Assembly (NCBI GenBank): GCA_016182545.1
Contig: JACPGG010000074.1
Location: 1-54,135, forward strand
Direction of reading: 5' to 3'
DNA from: Ignavibacteriales bacterium
GTDB lineage: Bacteria > Bacteroidota > Ignavibacteria > UBA10030 > UBA8401
Length of the DNA stretch: 54,135 bases
This document shows positions 27,301-36,453 of the stretch, one piece after another. Both the position numbers and the translations under genes were made by a program. The notes beneath the pieces are model-generated. The model searched no databases and had not been told where the DNA came from. It saw nothing but the letters and a program-made list of their open reading frames with translations. Numbering within the stretch: position 1 is the stretch's first letter; every line of letters starts with the position of its first letter.

Positions 27301-28518
27301 TTATATTTCTTATAGCACTTTGTTCGGTTATTACTCTTGTCATCGGCCGTTTGGCATTTGGCAGGTGGTTTAATCATGTTGTTATATATGGATTAATATG
27401 GGGTTTCACCTTGTTGATGTATCACTCAGGTTTGATTACATACTATTCCATTGATTCTGAGACATGGATGTTGATTGTTGCAGCGTGGTGTGCATTTCTA
27501 GTTGGCTCATTTACAGTTGTTGCAGGAAAGTATGCTACTATTTTTCAATCAGCCAAAATCTACACATCTGATCTTAATAAGAATATTATATTTGATGAAA
27601 ATACTTTATATCCTTTGTTTAATTAAACAAAGGATATTTCGAGTAAAAGAGGGGATACCCGGATCTATTCCGTATTTTGGCCAGTTAGTTTTTTTTGCAG
27701 CAGTTCTTTCAGGTGTGTATACATCCTCAATAGGACGTTTAAGACTTGTTGCGTTTATTCCTTTTTTAATTGCGATGGTTACGTCGTTTATTCAAGTTGT
27801 TCGTGCACTAGCACTAATTGTTGCAATACTTTTTATCTGCGCCTACCTCCTCAATAGAAAAAGGGTAAACTATTCCTTAAAATCTAAATTCAGTCAATCT
27901 GTCAAACGTGTTGCAGCTGTAGTCTTTCTGATAACACTATTGGTGATTACGATTGAGGTAGTTAGAAGCACTCGGGGAATTTATGAAAGATTCTCAGGTC
28001 AATCTTCAGCGTTGAAAGATCTGCGAAAATCTGGAAGCAGTTTCATTAGTCCATCGGTGATAATGTATCTTTCTGTACATACTGGTGTATTCAATCAGTA
28101 CTTAAAAGAGGATAAGGAGCACGTCGTTTTTGGCAGGTACACATTTGCTCCATTTTGGCGAATTGTTTCAAAACTGGGATTTGATACCTACGTTGGGTTC
28201 TATCAGTCGTGGTTCTACAAGACACCAGTTTCAGCAAATACTGGCACCTACCTTCGGGAATTACATGCAGACTTTGGAGTAAGTGGAATTATTATTGTTC
28301 CTTACCTTCTAGGACTAATCTCGTCCATTTATTGGTATCGTGTGCGGGAGCATAATCGGCTTTTGGATATAACAATCTTAGCCCATGTTTATGCTGTGGT
28401 GGGATTAAGTTGGCTTGTTATGCTAACTCAGCTTGGTGGATGGGTTTTAAGCCTTGTTGTCGGTATTATTATTGCCAAGTCTGTAGATAAACGAATTCAA
28501 ACAATCAGATCATACTGA
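27297..28518 (+). pseudogene. wzy: Wzy-like O-antigen/oligosaccharide polymerase, broken at a 30-bp palindrome
   Basis: A polytopic membrane polymerase that would link repeat units in the periplasm. The first 109 residues (TTG start at 27297, overlapping the wzz stop) hold about three membrane helices and end at TAA 27624-27626. The rest is in a different frame from about 27637, beginning IFRVKEGIPGSIPYFGQ and continuing with helices to 28518; the conserved block YLRELHADFGVSGI lies near the end. Relatives have additional sequence (by memory about 40-50 residues) between the two parts. The break coincides with a perfect 30-base palindrome at 27608-27637. As read, the gene cannot make an intact polymerase. 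Confidence 0.75.
27608..27637. repeat. Perfect 30-bp palindrome at the wzy break
   Basis: The left arm ATATCCTTTGTTTAA (27608-27622) is followed without spacer by its exact reverse complement (27623-27637). It contains the TAA that ends the first wzy fragment. Such a long perfect palindrome is unusual inside a coding sequence and marks the junction of a deletion, inversion or assembly fault. Confidence 0.9.
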
Positions 28519-28585
28519 GATAATATTTTTTTGTACAGGTACGGAAAAGTATCCGGTCCTCGTAATTTTTACTTCTTCAAAGATT

Positions 28586-30013
28586 ATGCCACCCAAACAA
28601 ACTATTCGGCAAAACATTACGTGGCTGGTTGCCGTAAATCTAATCTCGAAACCACTTTGGTTTTTGTTCTTATTGATTTCCGCGCGAATTTTAGGTCCGA
28701 GCGAATTTGGGAAGTATATGTTAAGCATCGCATATATGTCTGTTTTGATAGGTATCCTTGAAGGAGGGATTGATATCCACATGATTCGTACGGTTGCATC
28801 AAATCCGAATCGGTTTCACTCGTTTTTCTCATACACTTTATGGATCAAAATTGGTAGCGGAATTGTTGCTGGGATGATAGCATTTTGTATAGGACTAGCA
28901 GTTCCGTCTCTAGTTCCGAGCTGGATTCTGTTTATCGCTGCATCTATCTATACGATTGCAAATACTCTGCTCACACATTTACGTTTTGTGTTCAGAGCAT
29001 TTGAAGTGATGAAATATGAAGCATGGTCTATAGTGATCGAAAAGATCAGTGTTACAATTCTTTGCAGCGCGCCACTTATTTTTTTCCCTTTTGCAGATGA
29101 GTATGGTATATTATTTTCGTTAGCTTATGTTATTACATGTATTGTCACGATGAGGATGATCTTTACGAAGATTGGGAATCCAGGTTTACCCACAAATTGG
29201 AGAACGGTTATTCCGGAAATTATTAAACCGGCTTTGCCGTTCGCAGCAATCAATATTTTCATTATAGTATATTTACGATCTGGCACGATCTTGCTGACAA
29301 TAATGACGCAGAGCGATCTACTTGTTGGGTATTTCAACGCGGGGTATCGTTTGGTAGAAGCGTTTGTATTATTTCCGTCTACAATCATTGCACCCCTATA
29401 TCCTGTACTTGCACGACGGATCAATGATAGAGAAGAAGTCTCACGGCTTGCTTCTGATGCAATTCGTATTATACTAAGTATTGCAGTAATTGTTAGTGTC
29501 CCAATAATTCTGCTGCACGAAGAAGTGACACTGTTATTGTTTGGAGAGGAATACCGAGACGCTGCCCTTTCGGTGGGAATACTCAGTTTTGCAATGATAC
29601 CAATTGGCATTAATTGGGTTATGGGTACTCTCGTTGCAGTAACCGGAAGACAAACCAAGGCAAATTATTATATTTTCTTTATAACAGTCGGAAATATTTT
29701 GCTTCTTATTCTTTTAATTCCCCTGCTTGGTGTAGAAGGGGCAGCGATCGCAGTTCTTCTTACCGAATTTGCAATTGTAAGTGCTAACCTGTTGCTTGTC
29801 AGAGATATTATAAACATACCACAGCTGGTGAAATCATTTGGCAAAGTTGTTGCACTTTCAATTGTTTCCTTTATAATTCCTTTTACCTTCCCATTTTTGC
29901 ATTTTGCTTTGAAGATATTTTCTATTGTTGTTACACTGACTGGAGGTTTTTATGTGTTTCGCATGATTACTCCAAATGATCTGACATTGGTGTTTAGAGA
30001 AAAGGTATTATAA
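28586..30013 (+). CDS. Oligosaccharide flippase (Wzx/MATE-like polysaccharide biosynthesis protein)
   Basis: A 475-residue inner-membrane protein with about twelve to fourteen hydrophobic helices, expected to flip lipid-linked oligosaccharide to the periplasm. The N terminus has SARILGPSEFGKYMLSIAY, a recurrent signature of this superfamily, followed by an amphipathic EGGIDIHMIRT segment. The middle contains LVGYFNAGYRLVEAF, typical of flippases of the polysaccharide transporter family. It follows the broken polymerase gene after 67 bases and is itself intact. Base composition is AT-rich like its neighbours. The substrate cannot be read from the sequence. Confidence 0.85.
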   Translation: MPPKQTIRQNITWLVAVNLISKPLWFLFLLISARILGPSEFGKYMLSIAYMSVLIGILEGGIDIHMIRTVASNPNRFHSFFSYTLWIKIGSGIVAGMIAFCIGLAVPSLVPSWILFIAASIYTIANTLLTHLRFVFRAFEVMKYEAWSIVIEKISVTILCSAPLIFFPFADEYGILFSLAYVITCIVTMRMIFTKIGNPGLPTNWRTVIPEIIKPALPFAAINIFIIVYLRSGTILLTIMTQSDLLVGYFNAGYRLVEAFVLFPSTIIAPLYPVLARRINDREEVSRLASDAIRIILSIAVIVSVPIILLHEEVTLLLFGEEYRDAALSVGILSFAMIPIGINWVMGTLVAVTGRQTKANYYIFFITVGNILLLILLIPLLGVEGAAIAVLLTEFAIVSANLLLVRDIINIPQLVKSFGKVVALSIVSFIIPFTFPFLHFALKIFSIVVTLTGGFYVFRMITPNDLTLVFREKVL

Positions 30014-30039
30014 TTTATTTTGCAAGTGAGCCTTCTGTT

Positions 30040-30283
30040 ATGAAAAGTTATTTTCAGATCCTCTTGTTTGCAGTCACTCTTTTAATGAATCTAAGAAATA
30101 TTTTTTTCCCTATTGAATCAAAGGGAGAGACAATTTGAGAAGAATATCAATACTCATACAATCACTTTCTCGGGTACAAGTTTATTTGTCGAAACAGAAG
30201 CTGGGGTATTTCGTTCGACAGATAACGGGTCAACTTGGATAGGAGTTAGTGATACATTGAGCAGTAATTGTTCAAGATATTAG
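30040..30283 (+). pseudogene. Remnant of an exported Asp-box (BNR-like) repeat protein
   Basis: In the 290-base space between flippase and glycosyltransferase, an ATG at 30040 opens a 32-residue frame starting with a signal-peptide-like sequence (SYFQILLFAVTLLMNL) and ending at TGA 30136. Immediately after, from 30140 in another frame, 47 codons encode ITFSGTSLFVETEAGVFRSTDNGSTWIGVSDTL and stop at 30283 (given here as one repeat unit). The STDNGSTW segment is a textbook Asp-box (S-x-D-x-G-x-x-W), as in sialidase/photosystem-stability-like beta propellers that T9SS bacteria often secrete. This appears to be the two surviving ends of a larger surface protein. I infer decay by internal deletion and frameshift. 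Confidence 0.65.
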
Positions 30284-30303
30284 GGAACGCATATCGTTGA
30301 AAA

Positions 30304-31443
30304 ATGAAAATTGCAATAAATACAAGGTTGGTAATTAAGGGGAAAATGGCTGGTGAGGCGAATTATATTTATTCTCTTCTTAAACAGTTCGCTCAACTCG
30401 ACACCATAAATGAGTACCATCTTTTGTTTGATCGTCCATACGACAAATCCCTATTTCACTTTGCCCGTGGCAATCCGAGGTTTTATTTCCATGTAATTGG
30501 ACCGCAAACTCGGATTGCCCCATTGACGGAATATTGGTTTCAGGTTTCAGTTAAAAATTTTCTCAAGAACGCACATTTTGATCTTTTTTTTTCGCCGGAG
30601 CCATACGCTCCAATCGGGCTTCATACAAAGTGTATCATTACTATTCATGATTTGGCTTTCATTTCGTTACCGTGGATAACATATTATATAAATAGTCTTC
30701 ATGCACGAATTATGATTAAACTAAGTGCTAAGTGGGCCGACAAAATCATTTCTGTATCAAATCATACACGAGAAGATATACAAAAGCATTACATCATCCC
30801 AGACGACAAAATCCGAGTTGTACATCATGGTATCAAATCTGAAAATACTGAAAATGCCTCGGGCGATGATGAAAATCTGGAGAAAATCCTTTCTGACGAC
30901 TGTCAATACTTATTATATGTGGGAACAATTGAACCTCGAAAGAATTTGGAGAGACTTATTTTAGCATATAAAATGGTGCTTGACCAAGGGTTAAATTACC
31001 GTCTTATTATTGCAGGTAGAAATGGCTGGAAAAGTCGAGGAGTTTATGAAACTGTAACGAAATTAGGACTTAATAAAAACATTGTTTTCACAGGTTATAT
31101 TTCGGAAAGAGATCTTTCAAAATTATATACCAGAGCTTTTGTCTTTGTTTATGTCCCACTTTATGAAGGATTTGGCATGCCGGTAACTGAGGCGATGTCA
31201 TATGGTCTTCCGATTGTTACTTCCCGCGTATCATCTATTCCAGAAGTGGTAGGCGACGTGGCAATCATGGTAAATCCATTAAGCATCGAAGAAATTGCGA
31301 AAGGATTGATTACATTTTTGAAAAATGAAAGCATGAGGAAGCAGTTTGGAAACAAAGCAAAAGAAAGAAGTAAAATGTTTAGGTGGGATATTTCGGCGCT
31401 CGAACACTTAAATATATTTTCAGAAGTGGTGAATTCAAAATAA
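30304..31443 (+). CDS. Glycosyltransferase family 4 (GT-B fold)
   Basis: A 379-residue retaining glycosyltransferase that presumably adds a sugar to the lipid-linked repeat unit on the cytoplasmic side. The C-terminal GT1 domain is clear: LLYVGTIEPRKNLERLI, the donor-binding NIVFTGYISERDL segment and the E-x7-E motif in YEGFGMPVTEAMSYG, where the two glutamates contact the nucleotide sugar. The N-terminal half contains IITIHDLAF and ISVSNHTREDI, common in mannosyl- and fucosyltransferase-like members. The ATG at 30304 follows the Asp-box remnant after 20 bases. Donor and acceptor are unknown. Confidence 0.88.
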   Translation: MKIAINTRLVIKGKMAGEANYIYSLLKQFAQLDTINEYHLLFDRPYDKSLFHFARGNPRFYFHVIGPQTRIAPLTEYWFQVSVKNFLKNAHFDLFFSPEPYAPIGLHTKCIITIHDLAFISLPWITYYINSLHARIMIKLSAKWADKIISVSNHTREDIQKHYIIPDDKIRVVHHGIKSENTENASGDDENLEKILSDDCQYLLYVGTIEPRKNLERLILAYKMVLDQGLNYRLIIAGRNGWKSRGVYETVTKLGLNKNIVFTGYISERDLSKLYTRAFVFVYVPLYEGFGMPVTEAMSYGLPIVTSRVSSIPEVVGDVAIMVNPLSIEEIAKGLITFLKNESMRKQFGNKAKERSKMFRWDISALEHLNIFSEVVNSK

Positions 31444-31504
31444 AAGACACCGCTTCTCATTATGGGAACTTAAAATCCCATCATATTAATTTATTAATAC
31501 TAGT

Positions 31505-32557
31505 ATGAAGATTAATTTTGACTGTAAGCACTACAAGGGATATATACCGTGTGAGCCACACAAGAAGTACGGTGTTCATTGTGATGCTTGTGAACATTAT
31601 CAAATGATCAAAGATCGAATATTGATTATTAAATTAGGAGCTGCTGGGGATGTTATTAGAACCACTCCGTTGCTAAAGAGGATTTGGGATGAAATGCCAC
31701 AGGCACATATTACATGGTTAACGGACTTTCCAGATCTGATACCGCAGGCTGTTGACGTGGTTGTTGATTATTCTATTAAGAATATAACCTGGCTGTTAGG
31801 CAGAGAGTTCGATCTCATTATATCATTGGATAAAGATAAAGAAGCAATCAGTGTTGCAGAGAAGATCCCGGCTAAAAATAAATATGGATTTGGGATGGAC
31901 TCATTCGGGAGGTGTCGAGTATTCAACGAACTCTCCAATCATAAATTGGAAACGGGATTGTTTGATGACGTAAGTAAACGTAATTCAAAAAGTTACCCGC
32001 AGGAAATATTTGAGTTATGTGGATACAATTTCATGGGAGAGGAATATATTTTGGACGTTTCTAAGGTGCATCAATGGAATATTGATCACTCAAAAAGTAT
32101 TGTTGGATTGAATACCGGATGCGGGGGAAGATGGACTTCGCGGTTGTGGTCAGATCAGAATTGGATATCCCTTGCTCGTACCTTAAGGGAAAATAATTTT
32201 GAAGTAATCTGGTTAGGAGGAAGGCAGGAGGATAATAAAAATAAAAAATATCAATCAGAGGGAGGTGGGATCTACGCAGGGTATTTTGATTTGAAAGAAT
32301 TTGTTTCTCTAATGGATGAATGTGATATAGTTGTGTCTCAAGTAACAATGGCGATGCACATTGCGATAGGCCTTAAAAAAAACCTTATTTTAATGAACAA
32401 TATTTTTAACAAAAATGAATTCGAGTTATATGGGAGAGGCGAAATCATCGAACCTACAATTCCTTGTGGTTGTTATTATACTCCCGTTTGTCCCCATAAC
32501 TCAATGTCCCAGATAACCCCATTGAAAATATTTGAAGCAGTGAAAAATTGGGTGTAA
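31505..32557 (+). CDS. Glycosyltransferase family 9 (heptosyltransferase-like) with N-terminal cysteine cluster
   Basis: The 350-residue protein matches ADP-heptose:LPS heptosyltransferase-like enzymes: IIKLGAAGDVIRTTPLLKRI at residues about 41-60, LNTGCGGRWTSRLWS as the donor-loop region and SQVTMAMHIAIGLKK toward the C terminus, where the usual D-T-G/P-x-H motif is altered to QVTMAMH. Before the GT domain lies a 32-residue segment with cysteines C7, C16, C26 and C29 and several histidines, and near the C terminus a second group (CGCYYTPVC). Together they may bind a metal. It lies in the AT-rich part of the polysaccharide locus, 60 bases after the GT4 gene. Confidence 0.82.
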   Translation: MKINFDCKHYKGYIPCEPHKKYGVHCDACEHYQMIKDRILIIKLGAAGDVIRTTPLLKRIWDEMPQAHITWLTDFPDLIPQAVDVVVDYSIKNITWLLGREFDLIISLDKDKEAISVAEKIPAKNKYGFGMDSFGRCRVFNELSNHKLETGLFDDVSKRNSKSYPQEIFELCGYNFMGEEYILDVSKVHQWNIDHSKSIVGLNTGCGGRWTSRLWSDQNWISLARTLRENNFEVIWLGGRQEDNKNKKYQSEGGGIYAGYFDLKEFVSLMDECDIVVSQVTMAMHIAIGLKKNLILMNNIFNKNEFELYGRGEIIEPTIPCGCYYTPVCPHNSMSQITPLKIFEAVKNWV

Positions 32558-32569
32558 AGAAAAAATAAT

Positions 32570-33529
32570 ATGGTGTATCAGTATTCGACAATCGACAATT
32601 CTGATGGCGCGACAAAAATTAAAGAAGCCTATCTTCGCCAATTATCGGTTACCGAAAAAAAAGCAAATGCGTCAAGATTGTACAGATTGTTGAAAAATCC
32701 AGTTAAATATATTATTGCAATTTTATTTAGGAAGATTATTTATCCTTGGAGCAAAAAAATATTACTACGTCCTGCTGATGTTTTCTTTGGTATGAAAATG
32801 CAAATTGCTCTACCTTCTTCAACGGATATTTATCTTACTGGCGGAAAATCAGATGATTCTGAGATCCGTTTGGCAAAATTCCTTATTCGTAATTTGAACA
32901 AAGGAGATCACTTTTTGGATATCGGGGCTCACTTCGGTTACTTTACGCTGCTGACGTCGAAATTGGTAGGAATGGAAGGGAAAATTATTGGATATGAACC
33001 GGCTAGAAATAACTTCACTATTCTACATGTTAATTGTCAATCAAGCGCCAATATTTGGATTCATAATGAAGCCATCTCAGACTATATCGGTTTGCTGACA
33101 TTTTATGAATTTCCAATTTTATATTCTGAATACAATTCCGCGGATATACATCAATTCAAATCGGCATCATGGTTTCGAGATGTTCAAGCAGAAAGAATAG
33201 AAGTGCCCGCAACGACTATTGATGCAGTGACAAGTAATGATCGATTTGTGCCCAAAATTATAAAAATTGATGTCGAGGGTTCGGAATTTAAAGTCGTACA
33301 GGGTGGGATAAGTTATATCTCCAATAAATCACCGTTGGTTGCTATGGAATATTTGTCATCGAATAGGCAAAATAATGCGCATCAAAATGCTGTGCAATTT
33401 CTTAAAGAGAAGAACTATAGTAGCCATATTATTATGAAAGACGGAGACTTAAAACTTATAGACAACCTCGATATGTACTTTGAGCAAAACGGGATCGAAT
33501 CCGATAATATTATTTTTGTTAAAAAATGA
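32570..33529 (+). CDS. FkbM-family SAM-dependent methyltransferase
   Basis: A 319-residue protein whose central part is a FkbM methyltransferase domain: FLDIGAHFGYFTLLTSKLVG (SAM-binding motif I, residues about 115-134), the acidic GYEPARNNF after it, and KIIKIDVEGSEFKVVQGG, the diagnostic FkbM motif, near residue 240. The first 70 residues include a hydrophobic YIIAILFRKIIYPW stretch that could touch the membrane. FkbM enzymes O-methylate sugars and other hydroxyls, so it probably methylates a residue of the surface polysaccharide. Its TGA overlaps the next methyltransferase start by four bases. Confidence 0.85.
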   Translation: MVYQYSTIDNSDGATKIKEAYLRQLSVTEKKANASRLYRLLKNPVKYIIAILFRKIIYPWSKKILLRPADVFFGMKMQIALPSSTDIYLTGGKSDDSEIRLAKFLIRNLNKGDHFLDIGAHFGYFTLLTSKLVGMEGKIIGYEPARNNFTILHVNCQSSANIWIHNEAISDYIGLLTFYEFPILYSEYNSADIHQFKSASWFRDVQAERIEVPATTIDAVTSNDRFVPKIIKIDVEGSEFKVVQGGISYISNKSPLVAMEYLSSNRQNNAHQNAVQFLKEKNYSSHIIMKDGDLKLIDNLDMYFEQNGIESDNIIFVKK

Positions 33530-34077
33530 ACATTATTCCGACCAGATTTAGATTTATAAATAGATATCTTCATTCACGAAAAATAAAAATATTGGATGTC
33601 GGCGCAGGGAGTCATTCTGCAAGCATCACGAAAAAATGGTATCCCGAATGTGAATATCATGGCATCGACAGAGTAAAAAATTATCAAAATGATGAGCGTG
33701 ATTTTAAGCTAATGGATGCATTCTATAAAATGGATGTTACAATGCTCGACTATTCAACGATACCTTCCGATTATTTTGACGTAATCATCATGTCGCATAT
33801 TATCGAACATTTGCAGAATGGCGATAAGGTTATAGAGGGTTTGTTATCAAAATTAAAGCAAGGTGGAATAATCTATACTGAATTCCCATCAAGAAAAAGT
33901 CTATCATTACCATCAATGAATGGGACACTCAATTTCTATGATGATGAAACACATTGCAGGATATTCACTCGCCAAGAGGTAGTAAACATTTATAAAATGA
34001 ATTCATTTGAAATTCTCTATTCAAGTGTCCGTAGGGATTGGGTGCGCATTTTCGCATTGCCCAACAGGATTTGCTGA
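33526..34077 (+). CDS. Class I SAM-dependent methyltransferase (type 11-like)
   Basis: A 183-residue Rossmann methyltransferase. The SAM motif is ILDVGAGSHSASI near residues 21-33, followed by the acidic YHGIDRVKNY, and the later DVIIMSHIIEHLQNGDKVI and LKQGGIIYTEFPS blocks typical of Methyltransf_11/23 proteins. It is short but appears complete. The gene overlaps the FkbM gene by four bases, so both are translated together and probably modify the same polysaccharide or lipid-linked intermediate. The substrate is not recognisable. Confidence 0.8.
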   Translation: MNIIPTRFRFINRYLHSRKIKILDVGAGSHSASITKKWYPECEYHGIDRVKNYQNDERDFKLMDAFYKMDVTMLDYSTIPSDYFDVIIMSHIIEHLQNGDKVIEGLLSKLKQGGIIYTEFPSRKSLSLPSMNGTLNFYDDETHCRIFTRQEVVNIYKMNSFEILYSSVRRDWVRIFALPNRIC

Positions 34078-34098
34078 AATCGTTATTGCAAGAAAACA

Positions 34099-35298
34099 AT
34101 GAAAATACTTCAAATCGCTCCTCAGGTTCCGTACCCTTTGGTTGATGGTGGCAAGGTCGGTATTTTTAATATTACAAAACATTTGGCTCAGAGAGGGCAC
34201 GAAATAACTCTTCTTTGTTTCAAACGTGATGAAACGGCTGATATTTCAGAGTTGTCAAAATATTGCAGAATCTTCATAGTTCCTCATTCTACTAAAAATT
34301 CTGTATTTGGTCTGATAAATAATTTATTTAATGAGACGCCATACAATATTTCGAAATATATGTCAGTTGAAATGGAGAAATATCTTCGACGCCTGCTAAG
34401 TACAAATCGATTCGATATTGTCCATGTTGATCATCTTCACATGGCACACTATGGTGTTTTGTGCAAGAAAGAATTTGATCTACCAATTGTACTCAGAGAA
34501 CACAATATTGAGAGTACGATTATGGAGCGATTTGCAAAGACTGTCAAAATTCCCATTGTCAAAATGTATTTGGAAATTCAACGGAAGAGAATCGAATACT
34601 ATGAATCTAAAATGACACAAGAATTTGATTTATGCGCCGTCATAACGGATAGTGATAATAGAAGATTGAACAGGTTGCAACCGCTGGCGCGTACAGCGGT
34701 TATTCCAGGTGGAGTTGGAGCACAATACTTTGTAGGCGGAAATGAATCACAACGCGAACCATTTACGATGTCAATGTTTGGCGGGTTTGACTGGATTCCA
34801 AATCAGGATGCTTTAACGTGGTTCGTCGAAGAAATGATGCCGAATGTTGTAAAAAAGTACCATCAAGCAAAGTTAATCGTTATTGGCAAAAATGTTCCGC
34901 GAAAAATAATGAAATATGAATCTGAGCATATTGTTTTTAGAGGTTTTGTAGCGGATCTAAAGACCGAGGTTCAGCGGTATCAAATGACTTTGGCACCATT
35001 GCGTATAGGTGGCGGGATCCGATTAAAAATATTGGAAAGTTTTGCCATGAAAACTCCAGTAGTTTCGACATCGGTTGGCTGTGAAGGAATAGAGTGCAAT
35101 GATGGGAAAGAAATTCTCATTGGCGATACGCCCGATCAATTTGTCCAACGTATTTTTCAATTGTTCGAAGATCAGAAGTTCAGAACATCTATTGCAGAAA
35201 ATGCATACAATTTAGCTCTACAGAAATATACCTGGGAACGAATTGCTGAATGTTTTGAAAAAAGTTATATACAGATCAATTCATTTAGAATTAATTAA
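34099..35298 (+). CDS. Glycosyltransferase family 4
   Basis: A 399-residue GT-B glycosyltransferase. The N-terminal domain starts with ILQIAPQVPYPLVDGGKVGIF, a pattern of GT4 enzymes resembling the sugar transferases of exopolysaccharide loci, and contains PIVLREHNIES. The C-terminal domain has MFGGFDWIPNQDAL, IVIGKNVPRKI, and APLRIGGGIRLKILESFAMKTPVVST, where the E-x7-E glutamate pair is partly altered (the LESFAMKTP segment keeps one). It follows the methyltransferase after 21 bases. It likely extends the repeat unit in the cytoplasm; donor and acceptor are unknown. Confidence 0.85.
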   Translation: MKILQIAPQVPYPLVDGGKVGIFNITKHLAQRGHEITLLCFKRDETADISELSKYCRIFIVPHSTKNSVFGLINNLFNETPYNISKYMSVEMEKYLRRLLSTNRFDIVHVDHLHMAHYGVLCKKEFDLPIVLREHNIESTIMERFAKTVKIPIVKMYLEIQRKRIEYYESKMTQEFDLCAVITDSDNRRLNRLQPLARTAVIPGGVGAQYFVGGNESQREPFTMSMFGGFDWIPNQDALTWFVEEMMPNVVKKYHQAKLIVIGKNVPRKIMKYESEHIVFRGFVADLKTEVQRYQMTLAPLRIGGGIRLKILESFAMKTPVVSTSVGCEGIECNDGKEILIGDTPDQFVQRIFQLFEDQKFRTSIAENAYNLALQKYTWERIAECFEKSYIQINSFRIN

Positions 35299-35301
35299 TT
35301 T

Positions 35302-36447
35302 ATGCTGATAGAGTCCCTGTTTCTATTTTTATTATTTCTCATTATTCATTCTTACGTACTGTATCCTTTGTCGTTATGGGTAATCCCCAAGGTGGAAAAA
35401 AATGCTGGGAGAGAAGCGGCCTACGAACCAACCATTACTATAATAATTTCAATATTTAATGAAGAAAAGGTAATTAGAGAACGGATTGAGAATTTGCTCC
35501 ACCTTAATTATGCATCTAATAAAATACAGATTCTTATCGGCTCAGATGGTTCGAATGACAGATCAAATTCTATTATTGGAGAATATGTTCCGCAAGGAAT
35601 TCAGGTTATTGTTTTTTCTAATCGTCGTGGAAAGTCCTCTGTGATTAATGATTTAATGAAGTACGCAACGAATGACATTGTTATATTTTCAGATGCAAAT
35701 ACTTTCTACCATACCGATGTAATCAAAAATCTTGCACGCCATTTTTGTGACAAATCAATCGGGGGAGTCTGTGGATACCTTCAACTTAGAGCCGACAAAA
35801 ATAATTCCGGCGGGAGGGGTGAATCCACTTACTGGGAATTTGAAAATAAGATTAAACAACTAGAAGGAGACATATTTACTACTTTTGGAGCAACAGGGGC
35901 TATATATGCTATAAGAAGGGAATGTTTTGTTGCGTTACCTACTCACAAAGCCGTAGCTGACGATTTTTACATACCCATGCGAGTGATAGAACAGGGATAT
36001 CGAAGCATCTATGACAAAAATGCAACCTCGTGGGAAGAGACTACAGCTTCATCCTATAAGGAATTTCAAAGAAAGATAAGGATAGGTGCTGCAAATTTTA
36101 ATTCTATCTCTGATTTCAAATATTTATTACATCCAAAATATGGATTTATAGCATATGGATTGTTTTCGCATAAAATACTTCGCTGGTTTGTGCCCTTTTT
36201 CCTTATCCTAGTAGTAATTTTTAACTCTATATTACTCTCATGCGGTAAAATCTACGAGATATTATTTTTCCTACAAGTAATATTTGTCTGTCTGGTAATA
36301 ATTGGATTTATTCTGGATCATGCCAAGTTCCCGATTAAATTTTTTATAATACCATATTACTTTATGGTTGCAAATGTAGCTTTATTAATTGGATTTATTC
36401 GGTTTATTCGTGGTTCTGAAACAGCTGCTTGGGTTGCAACCCGTTAA
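35302..36447 (+). CDS. Membrane-bound glycosyltransferase family 2
   Basis: The 381-residue protein has an N-terminal membrane helix (residues 2-22), a GT2 GT-A domain (about 45-280) and three C-terminal helices (about 290-370). Motifs: TIIISIFNEEKVIRERI at the start of the domain, SDGSNDRS as the first aspartate motif, IVIFSDANTFY as the DxD-like metal site and VADDFYIPMRVIEQGYR near residue 215. A classical QxxRW motif is not clear; the equivalent region reads EFQRKIRIGA. The layout resembles processive or large-chain GT2 enzymes of exopolysaccharide loci. It starts three bases after the previous stop. This is the last clearly AT-rich gene of the locus. Confidence 0.85.
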   Translation: MLIESLFLFLLFLIIHSYVLYPLSLWVIPKVEKNAGREAAYEPTITIIISIFNEEKVIRERIENLLHLNYASNKIQILIGSDGSNDRSNSIIGEYVPQGIQVIVFSNRRGKSSVINDLMKYATNDIVIFSDANTFYHTDVIKNLARHFCDKSIGGVCGYLQLRADKNNSGGRGESTYWEFENKIKQLEGDIFTTFGATGAIYAIRRECFVALPTHKAVADDFYIPMRVIEQGYRSIYDKNATSWEETTASSYKEFQRKIRIGAANFNSISDFKYLLHPKYGFIAYGLFSHKILRWFVPFFLILVVIFNSILLSCGKIYEILFFLQVIFVCLVIIGFILDHAKFPIKFFIIPYYFMVANVALLIGFIRFIRGSETAAWVATR

Positions 36448-36453
36448 TTTTAC

